The translations under genes and the position numbers were made by a program. From contig CASGDQ010000024.1 in the NCBI GenBank assembly GCA_949300325.1, forward strand, positions 62,001-126,000: a DNA stretch of 64,000 nucleotides, read 5' to 3'. Positions 26,732 to 34,771 of this stretch are shown here, piece by piece. The stretch is from an uncultured Spirochaetales bacterium. GTDB lineage: Bacteria; Spirochaetota; Spirochaetia; Sphaerochaetales; Sphaerochaetaceae. Position 1 is the stretch's first letter. Each line of letters opens with the position of its first letter. Under the pieces are notes generated by a model. That model ran no database searches, had not been told where the DNA came from, and saw only the letters and a program-made list of their open reading frames with translations.

Positions 26732-26992
26732 TTACTCTGTAACCTTTTCAACGATAGAACAGTATTTCCTGTTGTTCCTCTCGTGGAAGAGAACTGTTCC
26801 AGTAACCTTTGCAAAAAGAGTGTAATCCTTTCCAAGTCCGCAGTTTGCACCCGGATGGATCTTTGTACCCTTCTGACGAACGATGATTTCTCCGGCATTG
26901 ACAAGCTGTCCGCCGAACCTCTTGACGCCAAGGCGCTGTGAATTCGAATCTCTTCCGTTCTTGGAGGATCCGCCACCTTTCTTATGTGCCAT
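26732..26992 (-). CDS. rpmA: Ribosomal protein L27
   Basis: 86 residues beginning [20 protein letters not shown], the standard L27 N-terminus that reaches the peptidyl-transferase centre. It lacks the extra cleaved N-terminal peptide of Firmicutes, and accordingly no prp protease gene lies between rplU and rpmA. Confidence 0.98.
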   Translation of the reverse strand: MAHKKGGGSSKNGRDSNSQRLGVKRFGGQLVNAGEIIVRQKGTKIHPGANCGLGKDYTLFAKVTGTVLFHERNNRKYCSIVEKVTE

Positions 26993-27003
26993 CTTCTTCC
27001 TCC

Positions 27004-27315
27004 TTAACCTGTGATCTTAGAGAACTTGATCTCTACATACTGTTCACGATGTCCCTGGGTCCTTCTGTAACCCTTTCTTCTGTGGAACTTGTAAACCTTG
27101 ATCTTCTCGCCCTTCTTGATCTCGCCGACAACAGCCTCAACCTTGGCCCCCTCGATATAAGGAGTTCCAAACTTGACGTTATCCCCATCGACGATAGCAA
27201 GAACCTTGTCTGTTTCGTAAGTCTGACCGGCTTCGATGCCGAGAAGATCCACGAGGACGCTCTCGCCTTCAACCGCCTTGTACTGCTTACCTGCAATTTC
27301 TACTAATGCGTACAT
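27004..27315 (-). CDS. rplU: Ribosomal protein L21
   Basis: 103 residues starting [18 protein letters not shown], with the family C-terminus [19 protein letters not shown]. The ATG at 27315 has AAGGA 7 bases upstream. It heads the operon rplU-rpmA-obgE-nadD-yqeK-lipoprotein-rsfS. A -10-like TATAAA lies upstream on the minus strand but the -35 is poor. Confidence 0.97.
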   Translation of the reverse strand: MYALVEIAGKQYKAVEGESVLVDLLGIEAGQTYETDKVLAIVDGDNVKFGTPYIEGAKVEAVVGEIKKGEKIKVYKFHRRKGYRRTQGHREQYVEIKFSKITG

Positions 27316-27418
27316 TCTTAGGTCCTTATTCAAATTTGATTTCCCATTTTTTATACACAATAAAAGAAGATGGTGGAATAAGTATCCAAAAATAAATGGG
27401 GAAATTAGGGGAAAAAAG

Positions 27419-27454
27419 AAAAAAACTAACTAACATTCGGTAGTTTTTTTGAAT
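27419..27454 (+). promoter_or_regulatory. TetR-type operator overlapping the tetR promoter
   Basis: AAAAAAACTA (27419-27428) and TAGTTTTTTT (27441-27450) are perfect 10-bp arms around a core containing CTAACATTCGG. The right arm overlaps a -35 TTGAAT (27449-27454), which is 17 bases before TATACA (27472-27477). The position directly ahead of a tetR gene suggests autoregulation. Confidence 0.55.
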
Positions 27455-27489
27455 TATTGAACTATGATGCATATACAATCTGCATTCTT

Positions 27490-28053
27490 ATGGATATAGT
27501 TTCTAACATGAAGATAGAAAACAAGGATAAGATACTGGAGGAATGTGCCGCACTAATTGGAGCAGGAGAAGATTTTTCCCTGGCGCTTCTTGCCGATCAG
27601 CTGGAAATCAAGAAAGCGAGCCTGTACCATTATTTCGGATCGAAAGAAGAGATGCTTTTCCAGATGCATGCCATGTACCATAAGAGGCTCTTGGCAAAAG
27701 GCTATAGGATAACATTCTCCGGAAGCCTTGAAAAAGACCTTGAGAACCTTGTCAGCCACTGGAGCGGGCTGTATCTCTCAAAAGATTTCTTTTTATATCT
27801 GAGGGCTCTGATGATGCTACGCTTCAAAGATGAAAGGGCCGCAGAGGAATCGCGTTCCCTTTCCCTCATGCTCTCCAGCCAGAGCCGTGTGGTTCTTGAG
27901 CACTACCTGGGAGAGAAAAAAGATGCCGAGACGCTTTACATCCTCTTTTCCTCCCTTCTGGAAAAGAAGCTCGAAGATATACTTTTATATCAGAGGGAGG
28001 AAGGGGATATCGGCGGCCTTGCAGCGCATTTCGCCCGTTTCATATCACATTGA
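27490..28053 (+). CDS. TetR-family transcription regulator
   Basis: A protein of about 187 residues with an N-terminal TetR helix-turn-helix: KDKILEECAALIGAGEDFSLALLADQL and then KKASLYHYFGSKEEMLFQ, the diagnostic YHYFGSKEEM. The C-terminal ligand domain is not assigned. Two ATGs are possible, 27490 and 27508; neither has a Shine-Dalgarno. The first gives a leader of about 5 bases from the predicted promoter, like other genes here. Its last 9 bases overlap the argS end on the opposite strand. Confidence 0.88.
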   Translation: MDIVSNMKIENKDKILEECAALIGAGEDFSLALLADQLEIKKASLYHYFGSKEEMLFQMHAMYHKRLLAKGYRITFSGSLEKDLENLVSHWSGLYLSKDFFLYLRALMMLRFKDERAAEESRSLSLMLSSQSRVVLEHYLGEKKDAETLYILFSSLLEKKLEDILLYQREEGDIGGLAAHFARFISH

Positions 28054-29850
28054 TTCCAAAAACGGGATTCCGACCAGGGCAAATCCGTTCTTCAGCACCT
28101 GAAGCACCGCCTGGCAAAGGCAGAGACGCGCTGAGATAAGAGCAGGGGTATCAGCCTTGAGAATCTGGTTATCATGATAATAATGGCTGAAGGTCTTTGC
28201 GACATCGTAAAGGAAAGAGGTGATCACGGAAGGATCATAGCCTTCTGCCGCCTGCTTCACCAAAGCAGGATACGAGGAAAGCAGCAGAATCAGATGCTCC
28301 TCATCCTCATTGCATAAAAGGCTGCCATCCACATCAGGTGAGATAGACAGACCTTCCTCGGATGCCTTTTTCAAGATTGATGAGATCCTGGCTCCCATAT
28401 ACTCAAGATACGGACCGGTATTGCCACTGAATGATATCGACTTCTTCGGATCGAAGATCATATCACGCGATGGGCTGACCTGCAGAAGGTAATAATTGAG
28501 GGCCGCAAGCGCGATTTTCCGGCTGCATTCCTCCACATCTCCGACCAGAGCCTCCCTGCCCTTTGATATTATCTCATCCTTTGCGAGGCTGGAAAGCTCT
28601 GCAAGAAGGTCATCAGCATCCACAACGGTTCCCTCCCTGCTCTTCATCTTGCCTTCCGGAAGGTTGACCATGCCGTATGAAAGATGGTGCAGCCCGGCAG
28701 CCCAGCCATAGCCGAGCTTCTTGAGAATATGAAAAAGAACCTTGAAATGATAAGCCTGCTCGGAAGCAACGACATAGATCATGCTGTCAAACGGCCAATC
28801 CTCATGACGGCGGATCGCTGTCCCCAGATCCTGGGTTATGTAGATCGTGGTTCCATCTTTTCTGAGCAGGACTTTCTTATCCAGGCCTATATCGGCCAGA
28901 TCTATCTGCACAGAGCCGTCCTTTTCACGGAAAAACACCCCTTGCTCCAATCCTTTGAGCACCTCGCTCTTGCCGAATTTATAGGTATCGCTCTCATAGT
29001 AATAGCGGTCAAAGCTTATGCCCATGTCCTTATAACTCTGCTCAAGGCCGTCGAGCGTCCACTTGTTCATCATCCTCCAGAGGGCAAGAACCTCCTCATC
29101 CCCGTCCTCCCAGGCCTTGAGCATCCTCTGGGCCCTGGCATCGGGGCTGTCCGCCTTAAGCTTCTCCGCCTCTTGCTTGCAACCTTTTTCCTCAAGCTCT
29201 TTTATCCTCGCCTCAACCTCTTTCGACCAGTTGGCGAAACGCACATAATACCGCCCGACAAAATGGTCTCCTTTCTCGCCTGTGCGCTCAGGAGTCTCGC
29301 CGTTTGCAAACTCCTTGTAGGCAAGCATGCTTTTGCAGATATGCACTCCGCGGTTGTTTATGAGATTGACCTTCATCACATCGGCACCGTTGGCCTTAAG
29401 AATGGCGGCAACGCTTTCACCGAGACTGTCATTCCTCATATGTCCCAGGTGCAATGGCTTATTGGTGTTCGGGCAGGAAAATTCGAGCATCACCTTTTTC
29501 CCTTCGAGGCTGCTGTTTTTTCCATAAGAGTCCCCTTGCCCGATTATTGTCTTTGCAAGTTCGCTGAAAAGGGACGAACTGTCTATCTTGACATTAAGAT
29601 ACGCCCCTGCTGTGGAAAGAGTCCCAGCAGGATGAGCAGAAGAAGAAATGAGCTCACACACCTCATTTGCAATCTTTACTGGATTCATCCCTTTTATCTT
29701 CGCATAAGCGAACATGGGGAAAGCTATATCCCCCATCTCCGGCTTCGGCGGGACGCCCATTCCCGGTTCCGGGAAATTATCAGATCCAATATACTTTTCA
29801 AGGGCCTTTGAAACACAATCCTTCCATTCGCTTTTGATCTTGTCTATCAT
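28045..29850 (-). CDS. argS: Arginyl-tRNA synthetase
   Basis: A 601-residue class I synthetase. The N-terminal Add-1 domain is followed by the HIGH motif in NTNKPLHLGHMRNDSLGES, the family NNRGVHICKSM, and the KMSKS position as GKMKSREG. The C-terminal DALR anticodon domain ends the protein. It lies 9 bases downstream of birA. The stop region overlaps the convergent tetR gene by 9 bases. Confidence 0.96.
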   Translation of the reverse strand: MIDKIKSEWKDCVSKALEKYIGSDNFPEPGMGVPPKPEMGDIAFPMFAYAKIKGMNPVKIANEVCELISSSAHPAGTLSTAGAYLNVKIDSSSLFSELAKTIIGQGDSYGKNSSLEGKKVMLEFSCPNTNKPLHLGHMRNDSLGESVAAILKANGADVMKVNLINNRGVHICKSMLAYKEFANGETPERTGEKGDHFVGRYYVRFANWSKEVEARIKELEEKGCKQEAEKLKADSPDARAQRMLKAWEDGDEEVLALWRMMNKWTLDGLEQSYKDMGISFDRYYYESDTYKFGKSEVLKGLEQGVFFREKDGSVQIDLADIGLDKKVLLRKDGTTIYITQDLGTAIRRHEDWPFDSMIYVVASEQAYHFKVLFHILKKLGYGWAAGLHHLSYGMVNLPEGKMKSREGTVVDADDLLAELSSLAKDEIISKGREALVGDVEECSRKIALAALNYYLLQVSPSRDMIFDPKKSISFSGNTGPYLEYMGARISSILKKASEEGLSISPDVDGSLLCNEDEEHLILLLSSYPALVKQAAEGYDPSVITSFLYDVAKTFSHYYHDNQILKADTPALISARLCLCQAVLQVLKNGFALVGIPFLESM

Positions 29851-29859
29851 CTTTTCTTC

Positions 29860-30837
29860 CTAAAACGTGTTCAATATATAGTTTTGTTCTCCATCATTCA
29901 AGCTGATGGTGACCTCGGCCGAGGAAAAATGCTCCTCGCTGCCATCTGGATAGCTTATTACGAGATACCCCTCGTCATCTATGCCGCTTACAATCCCTTC
30001 TCTGGCTGTGCCGTCCTTTGCCCGCCTTTCGATTCCATGGCCAAGAAGAAAACAGAGCTTGCGGTAGCGCGGCAGGAAATCCTCTTTCAAGACCGCCATG
30101 ACCTTCGATACTGCAAGCCCAAGTATTTCCGCCCTGTTGAAAACCTTTCCCGTTTCTATGAAAAGCCCTGTGGCCTTCCCATATAGGGATATAAGCTCAT
30201 CCTCTTTCGTGTTGACATTGATTCCGATGCCGATTATCGCAGCCTCCAAGCCTCCGAGCTCGAGATCAACTACCCCCTCGGTCAATATGCCTGTGCATTT
30301 TTTCCCAGCAAGATAGACATCATTCACCCATTTGATCGAAAACTCGAGACCGCTTATATCCTTAAGGGTTTCGGCTATTGCAACAGCTGCGGCAGTCGTG
30401 ATGAGGCCGGCCTTGGTAAGATATTCCCTGGGAAGGCAAAGGGAGAAATAGAGCCCGCCGGATGGGCTTTCAAATCGGCGCCCCAGCCTTCCACGGCCTC
30501 CTGTCTGATGATCCGTGACCACCACAAACGGCTTTTTATAATCAAGCTCAATCCGTTTTGCAACATCATTCGTGCTTCCTTCGACGGCATTGTGGAAAAA
30601 CAGCTTCACCTCAGGATCAAGATATCTTAAAACTGATACCTCGTTAAAAACATCATCCGAGCCCAAAAAATAACCCTTCTTGGGAACAGCCATGATATCG
30701 ATCCCCTCCTCCCTGAGCTGTGCAACAGCCTTGTTCACAGCCATTCGGGATACCCCGAGCTTTTCGGCCATGGCCTCGCCGCTGACATATTCCTTTTTTG
30801 CATCCAAGAGGATTGAAAGCACCTGATCCTTAATCAT
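29860..30837 (-). CDS. birA: Biotin-protein ligase and biotin-responsive repressor
   Basis: A 325-residue bifunctional BirA. An N-terminal winged helix (residues 1-60, MAEKLGVSRMAVNKAVAQLREEG) indicates DNA binding. The ligase domain has GGRGRLGRRFESPSGGLYFSL with the catalytic GRGRxGR, and KWVNDVYLAGKKCTGILTE. It biotinylates acetyl-CoA carboxylase-type carriers and should repress bioY when biotin is plentiful; a matching operator is present at bioY. The ATG has no Shine-Dalgarno and a -10 TATACT ends 10 bases upstream. Confidence 0.95.
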   Translation of the reverse strand: MIKDQVLSILLDAKKEYVSGEAMAEKLGVSRMAVNKAVAQLREEGIDIMAVPKKGYFLGSDDVFNEVSVLRYLDPEVKLFFHNAVEGSTNDVAKRIELDYKKPFVVVTDHQTGGRGRLGRRFESPSGGLYFSLCLPREYLTKAGLITTAAAVAIAETLKDISGLEFSIKWVNDVYLAGKKCTGILTEGVVDLELGGLEAAIIGIGINVNTKEDELISLYGKATGLFIETGKVFNRAEILGLAVSKVMAVLKEDFLPRYRKLCFLLGHGIERRAKDGTAREGIVSGIDDEGYLVISYPDGSEEHFSSAEVTISLNDGEQNYILNTF

Positions 30838-30847
30838 AACATCGTAA

Positions 30848-30853
30848 AGTATA
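30848..30853 (-). promoter_or_regulatory. -10 element of birA
   Basis: TATACT (30853-30848) ends 10 bases before the birA ATG, giving a leader of only about 3 bases. The -35 is ambiguous (TGTTCA at 17 bases or GTTCAA at 16). Confidence 0.4.
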
Positions 30854-30941
30854 CCTTAAATCGGTCCCGTTGAACATATCGCCAGAAAATCAGGAACCTC
30901 ATCTGCTGAATCAAGGCTTATGGTTGCTTACAGACAGGGTG

Positions 30942-30970
30942 TTGACACATTTGCATCCAATATGTAAACT
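30942..30970 (+). promoter_or_regulatory. bioY promoter
   Basis: A perfect -35 TTGACA (30942-30947), a 17-base spacer and TAAACT (30965-30970). Transcription would start near 30977, 18 bases before the bioY ATG. Confidence 0.65.
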
Positions 30971-30994
30971 CATTTTCATTATTAAGGTTTACAT
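30962..30994 (+). promoter_or_regulatory. BirA operator at bioY
   Basis: ATGTAAAC (30962-30969) and GTTTACAT (30987-30994) are perfect inverted arms separated by 17 bases. This matches the known BirA half-site TGTAAAC with the usual spacing. It covers the -10 and the ribosome-binding AAGG and ends directly at the bioY ATG. Confidence 0.85.
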
Positions 30995-31525
30995 ATGAAA
31001 AAACTACTTCCTCCATTATTTTGCGCACTTATCATCGTCGGAACCTATATAAGAGTTCCACTTCCTCCCGTCCCAATCACGCTGCAGAGCATGATCATAA
31101 TGATTGCAGCCTTTACCCTGGATTGGAAACAGAGCCTGACTGCGGTTCTTTTATGGCTGTTTCTAGGCCTTGTCGGACTTCCCGTATTCACTTCAGGCGG
31201 AGGCATCGCCGCGTTTTTAGGGCCAACAGGCGGATACATTTGGGGAATGATGCTGACGCCCCCTCTTTTTTCAGCGCTTCCAAAAGCTTTCAAAGACAAA
31301 TTCTGGAAGCTTATCCTGCTTGGAATACCTCTGAATCTTATTATTTATCTGATCGGGACCGTGTATCTGATGCATAACAGGGGATTGAGTGCCATGCAGG
31401 CGCTTTCTGCAGGAGTCATTCCATTTTTGATCGGAGATACCGTAAAACTCTTGGTATCATCAATTGTGAGCCCGGTAATCACAAAACAGCTGGAAGGACT
31501 GGAAAAAGAAGAAACGAATTGTTAA
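30995..31525 (+). CDS. bioY: Biotin transporter BioY
   Basis: A 176-residue membrane S-component of ECF biotin transporters with about six helices. Recognisable are VPLPPVPITLQSMIIMIAAF, LLWLFLGLVGLPVFTSGGG and LGPTGGYIWGMML, the biotin-binding signature. No energy-coupling genes lie nearby, so it acts alone or with distant EcfAT. With birA divergently encoded and no bio synthesis genes seen here, biotin is probably scavenged. AAGG lies 7 bases before the ATG. Confidence 0.96.
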   Translation: MKKLLPPLFCALIIVGTYIRVPLPPVPITLQSMIIMIAAFTLDWKQSLTAVLLWLFLGLVGLPVFTSGGGIAAFLGPTGGYIWGMMLTPPLFSALPKAFKDKFWKLILLGIPLNLIIYLIGTVYLMHNRGLSAMQALSAGVIPFLIGDTVKLLVSSIVSPVITKQLEGLEKEETNC

Positions 31526-31528
31526 ATT
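31500..31528 (+). promoter_or_regulatory. Possible cysE promoter within the end of bioY
   Basis: TGGAAA (31500-31505), a 17-base spacer and TAAATT (31523-31528, including the bioY stop). The cysE ATG follows after 6 bases. Both boxes are weak; the call rests on the spacing shared with other genes here. Confidence 0.35.
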
Positions 31529-31534
31529 CTTCTT

Positions 31535-32434
31535 ATGAACTACAATTGTGAAAGATTTATCGATCCTTATATAGAATCGTTTTCAAGAACGGGCAAGGTC
31601 CAGGAAGAAAAGAAAGGGCTGCAGCTTCCATCGATGGAGGATATAGCCACACTCCAGCAAGAGATAATAAACCTTTTCTTTCCAGGACTGTCCGGAGGAG
31701 AAACGAGGAGCAAGCTCATCAGCGTGACCACCTATCATATGGAAAACGTCACAAGGCTGCTTTCAGATTCGATCTTCCTGGCGCTCAGCTATGAGGATAA
31801 GGGAAGAACCAATCAAAGGAAGCTGGAGGACCAGGCAACAGAAATAGTGGATGATCTTGCCTCGCATTTCAGCGATATCCGCTATCTTCTCAAGCTCGAT
31901 GCAGAAGCGGGATTCAGCGGGGATCCTGCTGCAAAAAACGTACATGAGGTCATCCTATCCTACCCGAGTATGAAAGCCCTTTGCGTGCACCGCGTGGCAC
32001 ACCATCTCTATAAGCTTGGAGTTCCCCTTGTACCGAGGATGATGAACGAGGTGATGCATATGCAGACGGGAATAGATATCCATCCCGGAGCGGAAATCGG
32101 CAAAAGCTTCTTCATAGACCATGGAACAGGCGTGGTGATCGGAGAGACCACTGTAATCGGGGAAAATGTCAAGATCTACCAGGGAGTGACACTGGGCGCC
32201 CTCTCATTTCCGAAAGACGGATGCGGCCTTCTTTTAAGGGGCATAAAACGCCATCCAACCATAGAAGACAATGTGACAATCTATGCAAATGCCACGATAC
32301 TTGGCGATGTCACTATAGGAAAAAACTCCATAGTCGGATCATCCACCTGGATAAAGGAGGATGTCCCTTCGGATTCGTTGGTATTCACCCCACAGCCGGA
32401 AATCAGGATACGCAAGAGAATTCAACAGGACTGA
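31535..32434 (+). CDS. cysE: Serine O-acetyltransferase
   Basis: A 299-residue enzyme that makes O-acetylserine, the precursor of cysteine. The N-terminal helical domain (about 1-170) has the family CVHRVAHHLYKLG, and the C-terminal left-handed beta-helix begins IDIHPGAEIGKSFFIDHGTGVVIGET, with catalytic His-Asp residues, then VKIYQGVTLGALSF. It belongs to the long EpsC-like form. There is no Shine-Dalgarno in front of the ATG, 9 bases after bioY. The 3' end overlaps mtaB by 32 bases. Confidence 0.93.
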   Translation: MNYNCERFIDPYIESFSRTGKVQEEKKGLQLPSMEDIATLQQEIINLFFPGLSGGETRSKLISVTTYHMENVTRLLSDSIFLALSYEDKGRTNQRKLEDQATEIVDDLASHFSDIRYLLKLDAEAGFSGDPAAKNVHEVILSYPSMKALCVHRVAHHLYKLGVPLVPRMMNEVMHMQTGIDIHPGAEIGKSFFIDHGTGVVIGETTVIGENVKIYQGVTLGALSFPKDGCGLLLRGIKRHPTIEDNVTIYANATILGDVTIGKNSIVGSSTWIKEDVPSDSLVFTPQPEIRIRKRIQQD

Positions 32435-33692
32435 TATTGCTGATAAACCCTTTCAATAGGCTCCCCGATGGCGCTTCGGAGCCTATTATTTTTGCCTTTA
32501 TGTAATTTCCAGTCGTTCCATAGAGGCCATCTGGAAGCTTTTCCTCAACCAGGATCTCGGCTTTCTTGCCGATCTGTCTCTCCAGATATCTCTGAAAGTG
32601 ACATGCTGACATATCCCGCAGGGCTGCCGCCCTCTCATCGCGCACCCTTTCCTCTATGAAATCCTTTGCCCCGAATAATGCCGTGCCTTCCCTTTGGGAA
32701 TATGGAAATACATGGAAAGCGGCAAAGTCGTACTTCTCCAGAAAATCGAGCGTGATAGAAAAATCCTCATCCCTTTCACCCGGAAGGCCTGCGATCAGAT
32801 CGCATGCGAAAAAAGGATCGTCCCTCATTTGCCTGATGCGCTCGATTATGTATCTCACATGATCCATGCTATAGACGCGCCCTATCCTCTTAAGAAGCCT
32901 GTCGGATGCTGTTTGTATCGGCAGATGGAAATGCGGCTGGATCCTTTCATCTTTTATGCAGCGCAGCAGCCGGTCGTCTATATGGTCGGCCTCCATAGAG
33001 GAAAACCGTATCCTCATATCCGGCCCCAACGCTTCAAGAAGCTTTTCACATAATCCGCCCAGCCCATCTTTCTCATGATCGTACATGGTAAGATTGACCC
33101 CTGTGAGCATGATCTCATGAAAGCCTTCTTTCTCAAGCTTCAAAGCCCTATCTACAACAACATCATCTCCAAGGGAGACAGAAGGGCCGCGCGCTATGCT
33201 TGTACGGCAGAATCCGCAATGGTTGTCGCATCCATCCTGGATTTTCAGATAGGCTCTCGAGTGATATGAAAACGAGGAAGCGTCGAAAACAAACGGATCC
33301 ATATCCAAAGCAAAGAACGAGGAAAAAGCCTCATTCAAAGACAGGCCTGAAAACAAGCATGTCTTTATATGCTCTGCCAGATTAAGCAGCGCTCCCTTCT
33401 GCCTGAGGGAAAACACATGCACCTTAGCAGAAAGCGCTGCAACCTCTTTGGGATCCATCTGGGCATAGCATCCGGTGACGACAACAGCCTCAGCGGTTTT
33501 CGAATAAAGCCTTATCATGCGTCTGGCCTTCTGTTCGGCTTTTGTGGTGACGGTACAGCTGTTGACTATCACTATATCGGCGCTTCTGCCGTTATCCGCC
33601 TTCTGAAATCCTGCTTTTATGAAGGAATCCATTATCGCTTCGCTTTCGCACTGATTCAGCCTGCAGCCCAAAGTATAGACGAATACCTTCAC
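32403..33692 (-). CDS. mtaB: tRNA t6A37 methylthiotransferase MtaB
   Basis: A 429-residue radical-SAM methylthiotransferase (MiaB/RimO family, MtaB/YqeV branch) that adds methylthio to t6A37 of ANN-reading tRNAs. The N-terminal UPF0004 domain begins KVFVYTLGCRLNQCESEA with cluster cysteines at CR..N.CE, NSCTVTTKAE and VTGCYAQ. The radical-SAM motif is CDNHCGFCRT (CxxxCxxC). A C-terminal TRAM-like region follows. The GTG start has AAGGAGG in front and overlaps the tyrA stop as GTGA. Confidence 0.93.
   Translation of the reverse strand: MKVFVYTLGCRLNQCESEAIMDSFIKAGFQKADNGRSADIVIVNSCTVTTKAEQKARRMIRLYSKTAEAVVVTGCYAQMDPKEVAALSAKVHVFSLRQKGALLNLAEHIKTCLFSGLSLNEAFSSFFALDMDPFVFDASSFSYHSRAYLKIQDGCDNHCGFCRTSIARGPSVSLGDDVVVDRALKLEKEGFHEIMLTGVNLTMYDHEKDGLGGLCEKLLEALGPDMRIRFSSMEADHIDDRLLRCIKDERIQPHFHLPIQTASDRLLKRIGRVYSMDHVRYIIERIRQMRDDPFFACDLIAGLPGERDEDFSITLDFLEKYDFAAFHVFPYSQREGTALFGAKDFIEERVRDERAAALRDMSACHFQRYLERQIGKKAEILVEEKLPDGLYGTTGNYIKAKIIGSEAPSGSLLKGFISNISPVEFSCVS
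32455..32493 (+). terminator. Terminator of cysE lying inside the mtaB coding region
   Basis: AATAGGCTCC (32455-32464) and GGAGCCTATT (32478-32487) form a perfect 10-bp stem with a 13-base loop, followed by ATTTTT. The bases also encode part of the MtaB C-terminus on the other strand. Confidence 0.8.
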
Positions 33693-34420
33693 ATCTCCTC
33701 CTTCATAAGGCGGTTGAGCACCTTTTCTATTGCAACCTGAAGGCTGAGCCTCATTTCCTTCGCATACGGGTTATACCGCTGCAGATCGCAGAAAAGCTGC
33801 ATGGGGTCGTTGCATGTCTGCTCGACAATGCTCATGAGATTCTTGTAGCCCTGTGTTGCGATCTCCGTATCCTCAAGGCCCATCTCCTTCAAGGTCCGGC
33901 CGACGAAATGGGTCACTCCCTGGCTGTATGCGGCCTCCCTGTCATGCTCCATCGGACTCATTTCCAGCACCTTCAGCCCCATGGAAACAAACAGCTTTCT
34001 GATTTTGGAATAATGCTCATCCTCATCAACTATCTTGCATAAGACCACAGGAAGACCGCAGACCCCGTTCTTTCCGCTGTCAGGGCCGAACATCGGGTGG
34101 GTGGCTATGGCAACCTGGCCGGCAGCCAGATTCCCTTTCATCCATTTTGCAGGATAAGTCTTTACAGAACAAGTATCTATTATAACAGAAGAGGGATCTA
34201 CCCTGCCTGATATCCTCTTTAAGACCTCTTCGAAATGGCTGATGGAGACACAGAAGAAAATATATGGGCACTTGAGAATTTCATCCTCGGAGACTTTCGT
34301 CACGCGTTCATCCACCGCATGCTCGCTGCGTGAATAAGCCTGGACCGTACAACCGGCATCACAAAGCGTCTTCGCCCAAAACGAACCGAATCGTCCAAGA
34401 CCATAGACTCCTACCTTCAT
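33689..34420 (-). CDS. tyrA: Prephenate/arogenate dehydrogenase (short form)
   Basis: A 243-residue NAD(P)-dependent dehydrogenase for tyrosine synthesis. The Rossmann fold begins MKVGVYGLGRFGSFWAKTL (GxGxxG), then FFCVSISHFEEVL and DTCSVKTYPAKWM, ATHPMFGPDSG (the catalytic-His region) and HDREAAYSQGVTHFVGR. It lacks the C-terminal ACT domain, as in plant-like arogenate dehydrogenases, so the substrate is not settled. The ATG at 34420 follows GGAGGAAGAAT; an upstream TTG-type start at 34459 is unlikely. Confidence 0.88.
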   Translation of the reverse strand: MKVGVYGLGRFGSFWAKTLCDAGCTVQAYSRSEHAVDERVTKVSEDEILKCPYIFFCVSISHFEEVLKRISGRVDPSSVIIDTCSVKTYPAKWMKGNLAAGQVAIATHPMFGPDSGKNGVCGLPVVLCKIVDEDEHYSKIRKLFVSMGLKVLEMSPMEHDREAAYSQGVTHFVGRTLKEMGLEDTEIATQGYKNLMSIVEQTCNDPMQLFCDLQRYNPYAKEMRLSLQVAIEKVLNRLMKEEM

Positions 34421-34447
34421 ATTCTTCCTCCAAATTACGACTGGTAA

Positions 34448-34477
34448 ATGATAACACAAGCTTCAAGCTAGTAGCAA
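34448..34477 (-). promoter_or_regulatory. tyrA promoter
   Basis: TTGCTA (34477-34472), an 18-base spacer and TATCAT (34453-34448); transcription would start about 20 bases before the tyrA ATG. Confidence 0.5.
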
Positions 34478-34488
34478 TGAGAGCAAAA

Positions 34489-34498
34489 AAACGCTTTC
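34489..34498. promoter_or_regulatory. AAACGCTTT-type site 1 (cre-like)
   Basis: AAACGCTTTC. Read on the minus strand as TGAAAGCGTTTTTT, it fits the CcpA/LacI cre consensus except near the end. It lies 11 bases upstream of the tyrA -35. Confidence 0.45.
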
Positions 34499-34548
34499 AT
34501 AAGGTTTTAAGCAGAAAACGCGGCCATTATCAAAATTTGATCCAACAC

Positions 34549-34558
34549 AAACGCTTTC
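34549..34558. promoter_or_regulatory. AAACGCTTT-type site 2 (cre-like)
   Basis: AAACGCTTTC, identical to site 1 and exactly 60 bases away, so on the same face of the helix. Confidence 0.45.
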
Positions 34559-34692
34559 TATAATTTTTCTTTTTGATCTCCCATCCGGCTGCTCTGCCAT
34601 TTTTTATGCATAGCTTAGAAAAGATTACAATTCATCTTTGCTTTTGACATCGGAGAAAACACAAAAAATGCCCCTTCATAAATGAAACACCC

Positions 34693-34721
34693 TTTCAAAA
34701 AAAGAGAAACGCTTTTATACT
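34693..34721 (+). promoter_or_regulatory. pta promoter with embedded AAACGCTTT site
   Basis: TTTCAA (34693-34698), a 17-base spacer and TATACT (34716-34721). The spacer contains AAACGCTTTT (34707-34716), so a bound repressor would block RNA polymerase. The leader of about 44 bases ends with TAGGAG before the ATG. Confidence 0.6.
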
Positions 34722-34771
34722 GTCATATTGGGTATGGATGATTCCGCCTGTTATATTTAGGAGAAGAAAAA

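Larger units (their letters stand above)
34421..34771 (+). other. Divergent tyrA-pta intergenic region (351 bases)
   Basis: This is the longest gap in the window. It holds the tyrA promoter on the minus strand, the pta promoter on the plus strand and three copies of AAACGCTTT. No ORF with a supportable start, no RNA gene and no terminator was seen in it. Confidence 0.7.

Noticed and set aside
27316-27418. Regulatory leader of rplU
   Set aside because: A/T-rich sequence shows a -10-like TATAAA but no structure I could relate to a known L21 leader.
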